DNA of 64,000 bases from positions 186,001 to 250,000 of the forward strand of contig NZ_JBBHJW010000004.1 of NCBI RefSeq assembly GCF_037482845.1, given 5' to 3'. Every line of letters begins with the position of its first letter. The stretch's first letter is position 1. Position numbers and translations under genes: made by a program. The stretch comes from Paucibacter_B soli (lineage in GTDB: Bacteria > Pseudomonadota > Gammaproteobacteria > Burkholderiales > Burkholderiaceae_C). Positions 44,411 to 52,573 of the stretch are shown in pieces. The notes below the pieces were generated by a model. That model was not told where the DNA came from. It saw only the letters and a program-made list of their open reading frames with translations, and made no database searches.

Positions 44411-47400
44411 ATGTTCGAAAAAATCATTCACTTCTCGATTGCCCACCGCTGGCTGGTGCTGCTGTGCGTGCTGGGCATGGCCATGCTGGGCCTGTTCAAC
44501 TACCAGCGCCTGCCGATTGACGCCGTGCCTGACATCACCAATGTGCAGGTCCAGGTCAATACCGAGGCGCCGGGCTACGCGCCGCTGGAGTCCGAGCAGC
44601 GCGTCAGCGTTGCCATCGAGACCGCCATGGCCGGCCTGCCTAACTTGGAGCAGACGCGCTCGCTGTCGCGCTATGGCCTGTCGCAGGTGACCGTGGTCTT
44701 CAAGGATGGCACCGATATCTACTTCGCGCGCCAACTCGTCAACGAACGCATCCAGCAGGCCAAGGCCCGGCTGCCCGCGGGCCTGGTGCCCACGCTGGGG
44801 CCCATCGCCACCGGCCTGGGCGAAATCTATATGTGGACGGTGGAGGCCAAGGAGGGCGCGCGCAAGGCCGACGGCAGCCCCTACACGCCCACCGATCTGC
44901 GCGAGATCCAGGACTGGATCATCAAGCCGCAGCTGCGCACCGTGCCCGGCGTGACCGAGATCAACACCATAGGCGGCTATGCCAAGGAGGTGCAGGTCGC
45001 GCCCAGCCCCGAGAAGCTGGTCGCGCATGGGCTGACGCTGCCAGACCTCGTGCAGGCGCTGGAACGCAATAACGGCAATGTCGGCGCCGGCTATATCGAG
45101 CGCCGCGGCGAGCAGTACCTGATACGCGCGCCCGGCCAGGTGAACAGCATGGAGGACATTGCCAATATCGTCATCCGCAGCAGCAAGGGCAGCCCGCTGC
45201 GCATCGGCGATGTGGCCGAGGTGGGCATCGGGCGCGAGCTGCGCAGCGGTGCGGCCACCGAGAACGGCCGCGAGGTGGTGCTGGGCACCGTCTTCATGCT
45301 GCTGGGCGAGAACAGCCGCGTGGTCTCGCAGGCGGTGGACAAGAAGCTGAAGGACATCGGCCGCAGCCTGCCCCCGGGCGTGATCGCGCAGACGGTGTAC
45401 GACCGCAGCATCCTGATCGACAAGGCGATTGCCACCGTCAAGAAGAACCTGCTGGAGGGCGCCGCCCTGGTGATCGCCATCCTCTTCCTATTCCTCGGCA
45501 ATATCCGCGCGGCCCTCATCACGGCGGCGGTGATCCCGCTGGCCATGCTGTTCACCTTCAGCGGCATGGTGAGCAACAAGGTCAGCGCCAATCTAATGAG
45601 CCTGGGCGCGCTGGACTTCGGTGTCATCATCGACGGCGCCGTCGTGATCGTGGAGAACTGCGTGCGCCGCCTGGCCCATGCACAGGCGCTCGCGGGGCGG
45701 CCGCTGACGCGCGACGAGCGCTTCCGCGAGGTCTTTGCCGCGGCCCGCGAGGCGCGGCGCCCGCTGCTCTACGGGCAGCTCATCATCATGGTGGTCTACC
45801 TGCCCATCTTTGCCCTCACCGGGGTGGAAGGCAAGATGTTCCACCCGATGGCCTTCACCGTGGTGGCGGCCCTGCTCGGCGCGATGCTGCTGTCGCTGAC
45901 CTTCATCCCTGCCGCGGTGGCTGTGGCTGTCGGCAAGAACGTGAGCGACAAGGAAAATCGCCTGATGGCCTGGGCCAGGCGCGGCTATGCACCGATGCTG
46001 GACTGGGCCTTGCTGAACAAGCCCCTGGTGCTGAGCATCAGCGCGGTGTCGGTGCTGCTGAGCGGACTGCTCGCCACCCGTATGGGCAGCGAGTTCATCC
46101 CCAGCCTCAGCGAGGGCGATATCGCCCTGCATGCGCTGCGCATCCCGGGCACCAGCCTGACGCAGGCGATCGCGATGCAGCAGGAGCTGGAGCGCGTCAT
46201 CGTCAAGGACTTCCCCGAGGTCGAGCGCGTGTTCGCCAAACTCGGCACCGCCGAGATCGCCACCGACCCGATGCCGCCCAATGTGGCGGACACCTTTCTG
46301 ATGCTCAAGCCGCGCTCGGCATGGCCCGATCCGAAGCGCAGCCAGGCCTCGCTGGTGGCCGCGCTGCAGGCGGCTGTGGTCCAGGTGCCGGGCCATAACT
46401 ACGAGTTTACGCAGCCCATCCAGATGCGCTTCAACGAGCTGATCTCGGGCGTGCGCAGCGACCTGGCGGTGAAGGTCTTTGGCGACGATATGGCCGTCAT
46501 GGACGAGACCGCCGCGGCCATCGCCAAGCTGCTTGCGGGCATCCCCGGCGCGGCCGACGTGAAGGTCGAGCAGACCACGGGCCTGTCCATGCTCAGCCTG
46601 CAGATCGACCGGGCCAGGCTCGCACGCCTGGGCCTGAGCGTGGCCGAGGTGCAGGAGACCGCGGCCATGGCCATTGGCGGCCAGGAGGCGGGCGCTCTGT
46701 TCCAGGGCGACCGGCGCTTCGACATCCTGGTGCGCCTGCCGGAAGCGGTGCGCAGCGATATCGAGGCGCTCAAGCGCCTGCCTATCAAGCTGCCCGGCAG
46801 TGAGATCGGCGGCGGCCAGCCGGCCTATGTACAGCTCGGCGAGCTGGCGAACTTCGAGATCGCCCCGGGGCCGAACCAGCTCAGCCGCGAGAACGGCAAG
46901 CGGCGCGTCGTCGTCACGGCCAATGTGCGGGGGCGCGACCTCGGCTCCTTTGTGAGCGAGGCGCAGGCCCGGCTGGACGCCAGGCTGAAGATGCCCAGCG
47001 GCTACTGGATCAGCTGGGGTGGCACCTTCGAGCAGCTGCAGTCGGCCGCGGCGCGGCTGCAGATCGTCGTGCCGGTGGCGCTGGGCCTGGTGTTCGTGCT
47101 GCTGTTCGCGATGTTCGGCAACGCGCGCGACGGCCTGCTGGTGTTCACCGGCGTGCCCTTCGCGCTCACCGGCGGCATCGTGGCGCTGTGGCTGCGCGAC
47201 ATCCCGCTGTCGATCTCGGCGGGCGTGGGCTTCATCGCCCTGTCGGGGGTGGCGGTGCTCAACGGCCTGGTGATGATTGCCTATATGCGCTCATTGCGGG
47301 AAGAAGGTATGCCGCTGGATGCTGCGGTGCGCGAGGGCGCGCTGACGCGCCTGCGTCCGGTGCTGATGACGGCGCTGGTGGCCTCGCTGGGCTTTGTGCC

Positions 47401-47605
47401 CATGGCCCTGGCCACCGGCACCGGTGCCGAGGTGCAGCGCCCGCTGGCCAGCGTGGTGATAGGCGGCATCCTGTCGTCCACCGCGCTGACCCTGCTGGTG
47501 CTGCCGGTGCTGTACCGCTGGGCGCATGGCTGGCGCGGGGCGGATGGCCTTAGCATGCGGCCATTGTTGCCGTCTTCATCATCATCACCCCAGGCCCTGA
47601 CATGA
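44411..47605 (+). CDS. czcA: CzcA-like heavy-metal RND pump
   Basis: A 1064-residue inner-membrane proton/metal antiporter of the HME-RND group. Twelve helices and two large periplasmic loops are present. The helix-4 relay is DFGVIIDGAVVIVE, with Asp402, Asp408 and Glu415, the same residues essential in Cupriavidus CzcA and diagnostic of Zn/Co/Cd pumps rather than Cu/Ag pumps. The opening 'IIHFSIAHRWLVLL' and 'IDAVPDITNVQVQVNTEAPG' (split over the first helix) are typical. It takes metal from the periplasm or cytosol and exports it through CzcB-CzcC. Its stop overlaps the next gene start by 4 bases. Confidence 0.95.
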   Translation: MFEKIIHFSIAHRWLVLLCVLGMAMLGLFNYQRLPIDAVPDITNVQVQVNTEAPGYAPLESEQRVSVAIETAMAGLPNLEQTRSLSRYGLSQVTVVFKDGTDIYFARQLVNERIQQAKARLPAGLVPTLGPIATGLGEIYMWTVEAKEGARKADGSPYTPTDLREIQDWIIKPQLRTVPGVTEINTIGGYAKEVQVAPSPEKLVAHGLTLPDLVQALERNNGNVGAGYIERRGEQYLIRAPGQVNSMEDIANIVIRSSKGSPLRIGDVAEVGIGRELRSGAATENGREVVLGTVFMLLGENSRVVSQAVDKKLKDIGRSLPPGVIAQTVYDRSILIDKAIATVKKNLLEGAALVIAILFLFLGNIRAALITAAVIPLAMLFTFSGMVSNKVSANLMSLGALDFGVIIDGAVVIVENCVRRLAHAQALAGRPLTRDERFREVFAAAREARRPLLYGQLIIMVVYLPIFALTGVEGKMFHPMAFTVVAALLGAMLLSLTFIPAAVAVAVGKNVSDKENRLMAWARRGYAPMLDWALLNKPLVLSISAVSVLLSGLLATRMGSEFIPSLSEGDIALHALRIPGTSLTQAIAMQQELERVIVKDFPEVERVFAKLGTAEIATDPMPPNVADTFLMLKPRSAWPDPKRSQASLVAALQAAVVQVPGHNYEFTQPIQMRFNELISGVRSDLAVKVFGDDMAVMDETAAAIAKLLAGIPGAADVKVEQTTGLSMLSLQIDRARLARLGLSVAEVQETAAMAIGGQEAGALFQGDRRFDILVRLPEAVRSDIEALKRLPIKLPGSEIGGGQPAYVQLGELANFEIAPGPNQLSRENGKRRVVVTANVRGRDLGSFVSEAQARLDARLKMPSGYWISWGGTFEQLQSAAARLQIVVPVALGLVFVLLFAMFGNARDGLLVFTGVPFALTGGIVALWLRDIPLSISAGVGFIALSGVAVLNGLVMIAYMRSLREEGMPLDAAVREGALTRLRPVLMTALVASLGFVPMALATGTGAEVQRPLASVVIGGILSSTALTLLVLPVLYRWAHGWRGADGLSMRPLLPSSSSSPQALT

Positions 47606-48666
47606 GTTTCTGGCGTCAACCCGGCGTCGTCGCCGCCCTCGGCGCCGCCATCCTGTTCGGCGCCGGCACGCCGCTGGCCAAGCCCCTGCTGGGGCACACC
47701 AGCCCCTGGCTGCTGGCAGCGCTGCTCTACCTGGGCTCGGGCATCGGCCTGTGGCTGCTGCGGCGCATGCGTGGCGCGCCCGCCGTGCGGCTGGAGGCGG
47801 GCGACCGCAAGTGGCTGGCGGGCGCCATCGTCGCCGGCGGGGTGCTGGGGCCGGTGCTGTTGATGCTGGGCCTGGCGCGCATGCCCGCCGCGGCGGTGTC
47901 CCTGCTGCTGAATGCCGAAGGGGTGATGACGGCGCTATTGGCCTGGTTTGCCTTCAAGGAGAACGTCGACCGCCGCATCGCTTTGGGCATGCTGGCCATC
48001 GTGGCCGGCAGCGCGGTGCTGAGCTGGCCGGGGGAGGGTGCTGCGGCCGGGGGCCTGGACAGCGGGTGGCCGGCGCTGGCGGTGCTGGGGGCCTGTCTCG
48101 CCTGGGGCATAGACAACAACCTGACGCGCAAGGTCTCGCTCACCGATGCCAGCTTCATCGCCATGAGCAAGGGCCTGGCGGCGGGCGCGACCAATCTGCT
48201 GCTGGCCCTGCTGGCGGGCGCGCAATGGCCGGGCGCCGGCACGGTGTTGGCCGCCGGCCTGCTGGGCTTTGCGAGCTATGGCGCGAGCCTGGTGCTGTTC
48301 GTGCTGGGCCTGCGCCATCTGGGCACGGCCCGCACCGGCGCCTATTTCTCGGTCGCGCCCTTCGTCGGCGCGCTGCTGGCCTTCGTGCTGCTTGGTGAAG
48401 CGTGGAGCTGGCAGCTGCTGCTGGCCGGAGCGCTGATGGCGCTGGGCGTGGCCCTGCACCTGAGCGAGCGGCATGAGCATGAGCATGAGCACGGGGTGCT
48501 GGAGCATGCCCACAGCCATGTGCATGGCCGCGGCGACCCGCACCACGAGCATGCGCACGAACCGCCCGTGCCCGCGGGCACGCGCCACAGCCATGCGCAC
48601 CGGCATGAAGCCATGCGGCACAGCCACGCGCATTACCCGGACGCGCACCACCGCCACAAGCATTGA
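47602..48666 (+). CDS. DMT/EamA transporter with a histidine-rich C-terminal tail
   Basis: A 354-residue protein with ten predicted helices in two EamA repeats, then a 66-residue tail from about 289 that contains 23 histidines in HEHEH-, HSHAH- and HHRHKH-type patterns. The overlap with czcA (ATGA) makes it part of the czc operon. EamA proteins export metabolites or, in some cases, metals; the tail strongly suggests binding of Zn, Co, Ni or Cd and a role in metal export or sensing. The short gap before the convergent ferredoxin gene is 21 bases. Confidence 0.88.
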   Translation: MSFWRQPGVVAALGAAILFGAGTPLAKPLLGHTSPWLLAALLYLGSGIGLWLLRRMRGAPAVRLEAGDRKWLAGAIVAGGVLGPVLLMLGLARMPAAAVSLLLNAEGVMTALLAWFAFKENVDRRIALGMLAIVAGSAVLSWPGEGAAAGGLDSGWPALAVLGACLAWGIDNNLTRKVSLTDASFIAMSKGLAAGATNLLLALLAGAQWPGAGTVLAAGLLGFASYGASLVLFVLGLRHLGTARTGAYFSVAPFVGALLAFVLLGEAWSWQLLLAGALMALGVALHLSERHEHEHEHGVLEHAHSHVHGRGDPHHEHAHEPPVPAGTRHSHAHRHEAMRHSHAHYPDAHHRHKH

Positions 48667-48687
48667 AGAGACGGCGCGCGGCGCGCC

Positions 48688-49011
48688 TCAGCGCTTCAGT
48701 TGGGCGCGCTTGTCTTCGACGTCGCGCCAAGCCTCGGCGTCGGGCAGGGCCGGCTTGGCCTTGGTGATGGGCTTCCATTGGCGCGCCAGCTCGGCATTCA
48801 GCGGGATGAAGTCGCGCTGACCGGCGGGCACGTCCTCCTCGGCATGGATGGCCGCCACCGGGCATTCCGGCACGCAGACCGCGCAGTCTATGCATTCATC
48901 GGGGTCGATGACGAGGAAGTTGGGGCCTTCACGAAAGGCATCGACCGGACAGACGTCCACGCAGTCGGTGTACTTGCAGCTGATGCAGGCCTGGGTGACG
49001 ACGAAGGTCAT
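48688..49011 (-). CDS. fdxA: 7Fe ferredoxin, FdxA type
   Basis: A 107-residue ferredoxin with one [3Fe-4S] and one [4Fe-4S] cluster. The first site is CISCKYTDCVDVCP; the second is CIDCAVCVPECP. The layout and the C-terminal extension 'FIPLNAELARQWKPITK' match Azotobacter ferredoxin I and proteobacterial FdxA. It transfers electrons at low potential. It is divergent from the NsrR-type regulator, with candidate NsrR half-sites in the 103-bp spacer, so it may be controlled by nitric oxide. Confidence 0.92.
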   Translation of the reverse strand: MTFVVTQACISCKYTDCVDVCPVDAFREGPNFLVIDPDECIDCAVCVPECPVAAIHAEEDVPAGQRDFIPLNAELARQWKPITKAKPALPDAEAWRDVEDKRAQLKR

Positions 49012-49052
49012 GGCAGGGCTCCGGGAGCGGGGTTGCTATAAGAAGTATGTTT

Positions 49053-49104
49053 GATGCATCTTAAAGATTCGAGTGCTTTAAAGCAATAAACTGCATGCAT
49101 CTTT
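49053..49104. promoter_or_regulatory. Candidate NsrR half-sites in a divergent promoter
   Basis: ATGCATCTT occurs twice (49054-49062 and 49095-49103), 41 bp apart, and matches half of the enterobacterial NsrR consensus (AAGATGCATTT / AAATGCATCTT). They flank the likely promoters of fdxA (TTATAG on the minus strand) and the regulator (plus). The right copy ends 12 bases before the regulator start, well placed for autorepression. Confidence 0.6.
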
Positions 49105-49114
49105 AGGGGCATCG

Positions 49115-49603
49115 ATGCGGCTTGCCGAATACACCGACTACACCTTGCGCGTGCTGATGTACTGCGCGGCGCGCCCGCAGCAACTCGTCACCATCGGCGA
49201 GCTGGCGCAGCACCATGGCGTCTCCAAGAACCACTTGATGAAGATCGTCAACGACCTGGCGCGTCAGGGCGTGCTGGAGACCACGCGCGGCCGCGGCGGC
49301 GGGCTGCGCCTGCTGGCCGATCCGGCCCGCTTGCGCGTGGGAGATGTGGTGCGTGCCGCCGAGACCGACTTCAGGCTGGTGGAATGCTTCGATGCCAGCG
49401 TCAACGAATGCCTGCTGAGCCCGTCCTGCCGCCTCAAGCAGCTGTTCGACAGCGCGCTGCGCGCCTTTCTCAAGGAACTCGACGGCGCGACCCTGGCCGA
49501 TCTGGCCGCGCCCGCAGCGGCGACGCCCAGGCCGGGCGCGTCCCAGCCCATCAGCTTGCGGCGGCGCAGCGACGCCGCGCCCCGCAAGCTGCCCCCGGCC
49601 TGA
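49115..49603 (+). CDS. nsrR: Rrf2-family regulator, probably NsrR
   Basis: A 162-residue Rrf2 regulator with N-terminal winged helix ('MRLAEYTDYTLRVLMYCA', 'HHGVSKNHLMKIVNDLARQG'). Three cysteines in 'ECFDASVNECLLSPSCRLK' (about 90-110) match the [Fe-S]-binding loop of NsrR. NsrR represses nitric-oxide detoxification genes until NO damages its cluster. The next genes (DUF2249 protein and a DnrO-like protein) and the half-sites upstream support this. The C-terminal 30 residues are Pro/Arg-rich and not typical. Confidence 0.86.
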   Translation: MRLAEYTDYTLRVLMYCAARPQQLVTIGELAQHHGVSKNHLMKIVNDLARQGVLETTRGRGGGLRLLADPARLRVGDVVRAAETDFRLVECFDASVNECLLSPSCRLKQLFDSALRAFLKELDGATLADLAAPAAATPRPGASQPISLRRRSDAAPRKLPPA

Positions 49604-49646
49604 GCCTCAGGCCCCCGCCAATCGACCTCAACCCTCAGGAGTCCCC

Positions 49647-49898
49647 ATGTCCCATCAACACCTGTCCCCCGACGCCATCTACCCCTTCGACGCTCGCGGC
49701 GTGGCCAAGCGCTTCCGCCATGCCGCCATCTTCGGCGCGCTGGACGCGCTGCAGCCCGGTGAGACCATGCGCTTCGCCAACGACCACGACCCGCTGCCGC
49801 TGCTGGCGCAGATTGCGCAGCGCTACGGCAGCCGCGTCAGCGTGGTCTACCAGCAGCGCGCGCCGGGCGCCATCGTGATTGATTTCAACGTGTGCTGA
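49647..49898 (+). CDS. DUF2249 domain protein
   Basis: An 83-residue protein consisting of one DUF2249 domain: 'DARGVAKRFRHAAIFGALDAL', split at its turn, 'PGETMRFANDHDPLPLLAQ' with the conserved NDHDP. The fold is TusA-like; members often occur with denitrification or NO-response genes and sometimes fused to haemerythrin domains. It lies in an NsrR cluster, 43 bases after the regulator, with the ribosome site AGGAG before ATG 49647. A role in NO stress is inferred from context. Confidence 0.85.
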   Translation: MSHQHLSPDAIYPFDARGVAKRFRHAAIFGALDALQPGETMRFANDHDPLPLLAQIAQRYGSRVSVVYQQRAPGAIVIDFNVC

Positions 49899-49908
49899 GG
49901 ACCTGCAA

Positions 49909-50406
49909 ATGAATCGTCAGACCAATTTCCTGCGGGCCGCGCTGGCGGCCATGCTGATGGCCGGCGTGTCGGCCGCCCCGGCAACGGCCCAGCCGGCCGC
50001 GCACAGCCATGAGGCGAGCGCGCCGCACAAGCTGAGCCTGGACAAGGGCCGCAAATGGGCCACCGACGCGCCGCTGCGCGAAGGCATGTCACGCATCCGG
50101 GAACTGCTCGCAGTGCAGCTTGCCGCCGCCCATGCCGGCAAGCTGGACGAGGCCGGCTACCGCGAGCTGGCCGGGCAGGTCGAGGCCCAGGTGGGCGCCA
50201 TCGTGGCCCAGTGCAAGCTTGAGCCGCGCGCCGACGCGATGCTGCATCTGGTGATCGCCGAGCTGGGCGAGGGTAGCGATGCGATGGCCGGCAAGACCGG
50301 CAAGCTGCGCCCCGAGCAGGGTCTGATCAAGACCGCACAGGCCGTGAATGCCTATGGCAGCCATTTCGCCCACCCGGGCTTCAAGCCCTTGCACATCGGC
50401 CACTGA
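49909..50406 (+). CDS. Periplasmic hypothetical protein (DnrO-like)
   Basis: A 165-residue protein with signal peptide (cleavage near APATAQ). The mature part contains 'LDKGRKWATDAPLREGMSRIRELL', in two pieces, and 'GSHFAHPGFKPLHIGH', and is His-containing at both ends. The 'W.TDAPLREGM' phrase resembles proteins annotated as DnrO-like that sit near denitrification or NO genes; I am not certain of the family. ATG 49909 has GAGGA upstream and lies 10 bases after the DUF2249 stop, so they are co-transcribed. Confidence 0.7.
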   Translation: MNRQTNFLRAALAAMLMAGVSAAPATAQPAAHSHEASAPHKLSLDKGRKWATDAPLREGMSRIRELLAVQLAAAHAGKLDEAGYRELAGQVEAQVGAIVAQCKLEPRADAMLHLVIAELGEGSDAMAGKTGKLRPEQGLIKTAQAVNAYGSHFAHPGFKPLHIGH

Positions 50407-50455
50407 GCCGCCATGGCCGGCACTGACTGAACGCGGCAGCGGCTATGCTGGCGGC

Positions 50456-51322
50456 ATGCTCGCCAAGCTGCTTCTATCCCTGCTGGCCTTGCTGGGCGCC
50501 TGGGCAGTCCATGCCGAGCGCATCACCTGGCTGATGCCCGAGTTCGCGCTGGCCGAGAGCAACGCGGCCAAGCTGCCGGCGCGCAAGGGCATGGCCGAGC
50601 CCATGCTGGACGAGCTGAAAAAGCATTGGCCCGAGCCCGCCGAGCATGTCGCCGTGCTGGCCAATGCCAAGCGCAGCTGGCTGATGATCGAGGCCGGTGA
50701 GCCGGCCTGCCATCTGGTCTCGCTGCGCACGCCAGAGCGTGAGGCGCGGGCCTTCTTCTACATCACCCATCTGCTGCCGCCGGCGCAGCTGGTGGCCCTG
50801 CCCGAGGTGCTGGCGCGCCTGCCACGCAATGCGCAGGGTGAGGTCGGGCTGAGCCAGGTATTGCAATCGGCGCAGCTGCAGGGGGCCTTGATCGAGGGGC
50901 GTAGCTACGGTGCCGCGCTGGACGCGCAGCTGGCGCAGCGTCCGCCACAATCGGTAGCCCTGTATGCACCGGTGCAGTTTGGCAGCAAGCTGCTGCAGAT
51001 GGTGGCGCTGGGGCGCGGCGACTACACCATCGAGTACGACTTCGTGCTGGCCGCGCAGCGCGCGCAATGGCCGCTGCTGCAGAAGCTGGAGACGGCACCG
51101 ATCCAGGGTGCCAGCGAGATGCTGCAGGCGGGTGTGGCCTGCCCGCGCAATGACTGGGGCCGGGCCGTGATCGCCAGGGCGGAACGCATCCTGGCTCGCC
51201 GTGAGGCGCTGACCCAGATGCAGCGGGATGTCGACGCCTGGATGACGCCGCAGGCGCGCCGCTTCTACGGTGCCCGTATGGATGCCTTTCTTGCAGAGCG
51301 CCTGCGCAAGGCGCCGCAGTGA
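50456..51322 (+). CDS. Periplasmic solute-binding-like protein (TIGR02285-type)
   Basis: A 288-residue exported protein with signal peptide MLAKLLLSLLALLGAWAVHA. The mature part has the two-lobe layout of SBP_bac_3-like proteins, with 'MPEFALAESN', 'HLVSLRTPEREARAFFYI' and 'GRGDYTIEYDF'. It fits the conserved hypothetical family TIGR02285, which lacks the surrounding transporter genes. No ABC permease is near, so it may act as a sensor partner. Ligand unknown. Confidence 0.75.
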   Translation: MLAKLLLSLLALLGAWAVHAERITWLMPEFALAESNAAKLPARKGMAEPMLDELKKHWPEPAEHVAVLANAKRSWLMIEAGEPACHLVSLRTPEREARAFFYITHLLPPAQLVALPEVLARLPRNAQGEVGLSQVLQSAQLQGALIEGRSYGAALDAQLAQRPPQSVALYAPVQFGSKLLQMVALGRGDYTIEYDFVLAAQRAQWPLLQKLETAPIQGASEMLQAGVACPRNDWGRAVIARAERILARREALTQMQRDVDAWMTPQARRFYGARMDAFLAERLRKAPQ

Positions 51323-51385
51323 TCGGGGGCTCTGCCGGCCGTGCCTGAGGGCATCGTTAGCTGGTCCTGAAATGAGGATGTTTGA

Positions 51386-51913
51386 ATGACGAATGCTGTT
51401 TCCCTGCGCACCCTGGCCCCGCACGATGGCCCGGCGCTGCTGCACTTCGAGCTGGAGAACCGGGCCTGGTTCGAACAGCACATCGAGGCGCGGCCGGAGC
51501 CGTTCTATGCGCCGCAAGGGGTGCAGGCGCACATCGCCGACCTGCTCGCTCAGCATGAGCGTAGCGAGTTCCATCCACTGCTGATCGTGGGTGCTCAGGG
51601 GCAGATCCTGGGCCGGGCCAACCTCAAGGGCATTGACAGGCAGGCGGGCTGCGCCGAGCTGGGCTATCGCATCGGCCAGGCGCATACCGGCCAGGGCCTG
51701 GCCAGCCTGGCCGTGCGCGAAATGGTGAGGCTGGCACGCGAGCGCTGGGGCTTGCGCACACTGCTGGCCTTTGTCAGCGAGGTCAACCCGGCCTCGGCGC
51801 GGGTGCTGGAGAAGCATGGCTTTGAACGCGCCGAGCTCCGTCCCGGCCTGGCGCTGGTGCAGGGCCGGGAGATCGACTGCTTTCGCTTCCAGCGCGAACT
51901 CCTGCCCGCGTAG
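51386..51913 (+). CDS. GNAT N-acetyltransferase, RimJ/RimL-like
   Basis: A 175-residue acetyltransferase. The acetyl-CoA-binding A motif is 'GYRIGQAHTGQGLASLAVRE' (Q/RxxGxG/A), and the end 'NPASARVLEKHGFERAEL' is typical of the ribosomal-protein/polyamine RimJ subgroup. The acceptor is unknown; this family acetylates protein N-termini, amino acids or antibiotics. It stands alone with a convergent second GNAT 44 bases downstream. Confidence 0.88.
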   Translation: MTNAVSLRTLAPHDGPALLHFELENRAWFEQHIEARPEPFYAPQGVQAHIADLLAQHERSEFHPLLIVGAQGQILGRANLKGIDRQAGCAELGYRIGQAHTGQGLASLAVREMVRLARERWGLRTLLAFVSEVNPASARVLEKHGFERAELRPGLALVQGREIDCFRFQRELLPA

Positions 51914-51957
51914 ACCCCAGGGGCATGTCCAGGACAGTCGGCCCGCTCAACGCGGCG

Positions 51958-52464
51958 TCAAGGCCTGGGCAGCTCGAACATCTCGCGCTCCTTGCCATCC
52001 GGGAACACGCGGTGCCGGCCCAGGCTCTGCCCGCCCAGGCGCAGGGCCAGGCCGCGCGCGGCGGCATTGTGGTCTTCCATATAGGTCTGCACCCGATCCC
52101 AGCCCCAACCCTCATAGGCCTGGGCGATGGCGGCGCGCGAGGCCTCCAGCGCCAGCCCGGTGCCGCGCGCCTCGGGCAGCAGCCACCAGGTCAGCTCGCG
52201 TGGCCAGCCCAGGCCCTGCCAGAAGCCGCAGCAGCCCAGCAAATCGCCCTGTTCGCGGCGGCGCAGCACCCAGACGCCAAAGCCCTGCAGATGCCAGCTG
52301 CCCAGGTCGGAGGCCAGGCGCGCAAAGGCGGCGCCGGGGCTGAGCGGGCCACCGTAATTGGCGCTGGCCTCGCCATCGGTGTAGAAGCGCTGGTAGAGCG
52401 CGGCGCAGTCGCGGTCGGGCGGGATCAGCTCCAGGCGTTCGGTCGTCAGGACGGGAATTTGCAT
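51958..52464 (-). CDS. GNAT N-acetyltransferase
   Basis: A 168-residue acetyltransferase starting MQIPVLTTERLELIPP (ATG 52464). The acetyl-CoA site is 'ARGTGLALEASRAAIAQA' and the end has 'NAAARGLALRLGGQSLGRHRVFPDG'. The N-terminal TERL.L.P phrase marks the RimJ/RimL family. It is unrelated in detail to the convergent GNAT next to it. Acceptor unknown. Confidence 0.87.
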   Translation of the reverse strand: MQIPVLTTERLELIPPDRDCAALYQRFYTDGEASANYGGPLSPGAAFARLASDLGSWHLQGFGVWVLRRREQGDLLGCCGFWQGLGWPRELTWWLLPEARGTGLALEASRAAIAQAYEGWGWDRVQTYMEDHNAAARGLALRLGGQSLGRHRVFPDGKEREMFELPRP

Positions 52465-52573
52465 GGGTGCAGCGTGGGGGCAAAGGGGGCATTCTGCCTG
52501 CCTGTCGGCGCCGGCATCGCGACGTCGGGCGGCAGGCCCGACCTGCAAAGCAGGCCGGCCAGGGCCTGGCCAT

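Noticed and set aside
41972..45028. A 1018-codon minus-strand open frame across czcC, czcB and czcA
   Set aside because: It is the antisense shadow of three clearly identified genes in high-GC DNA; its translation is rich in Gln, His, Arg and Leu and has no domain.
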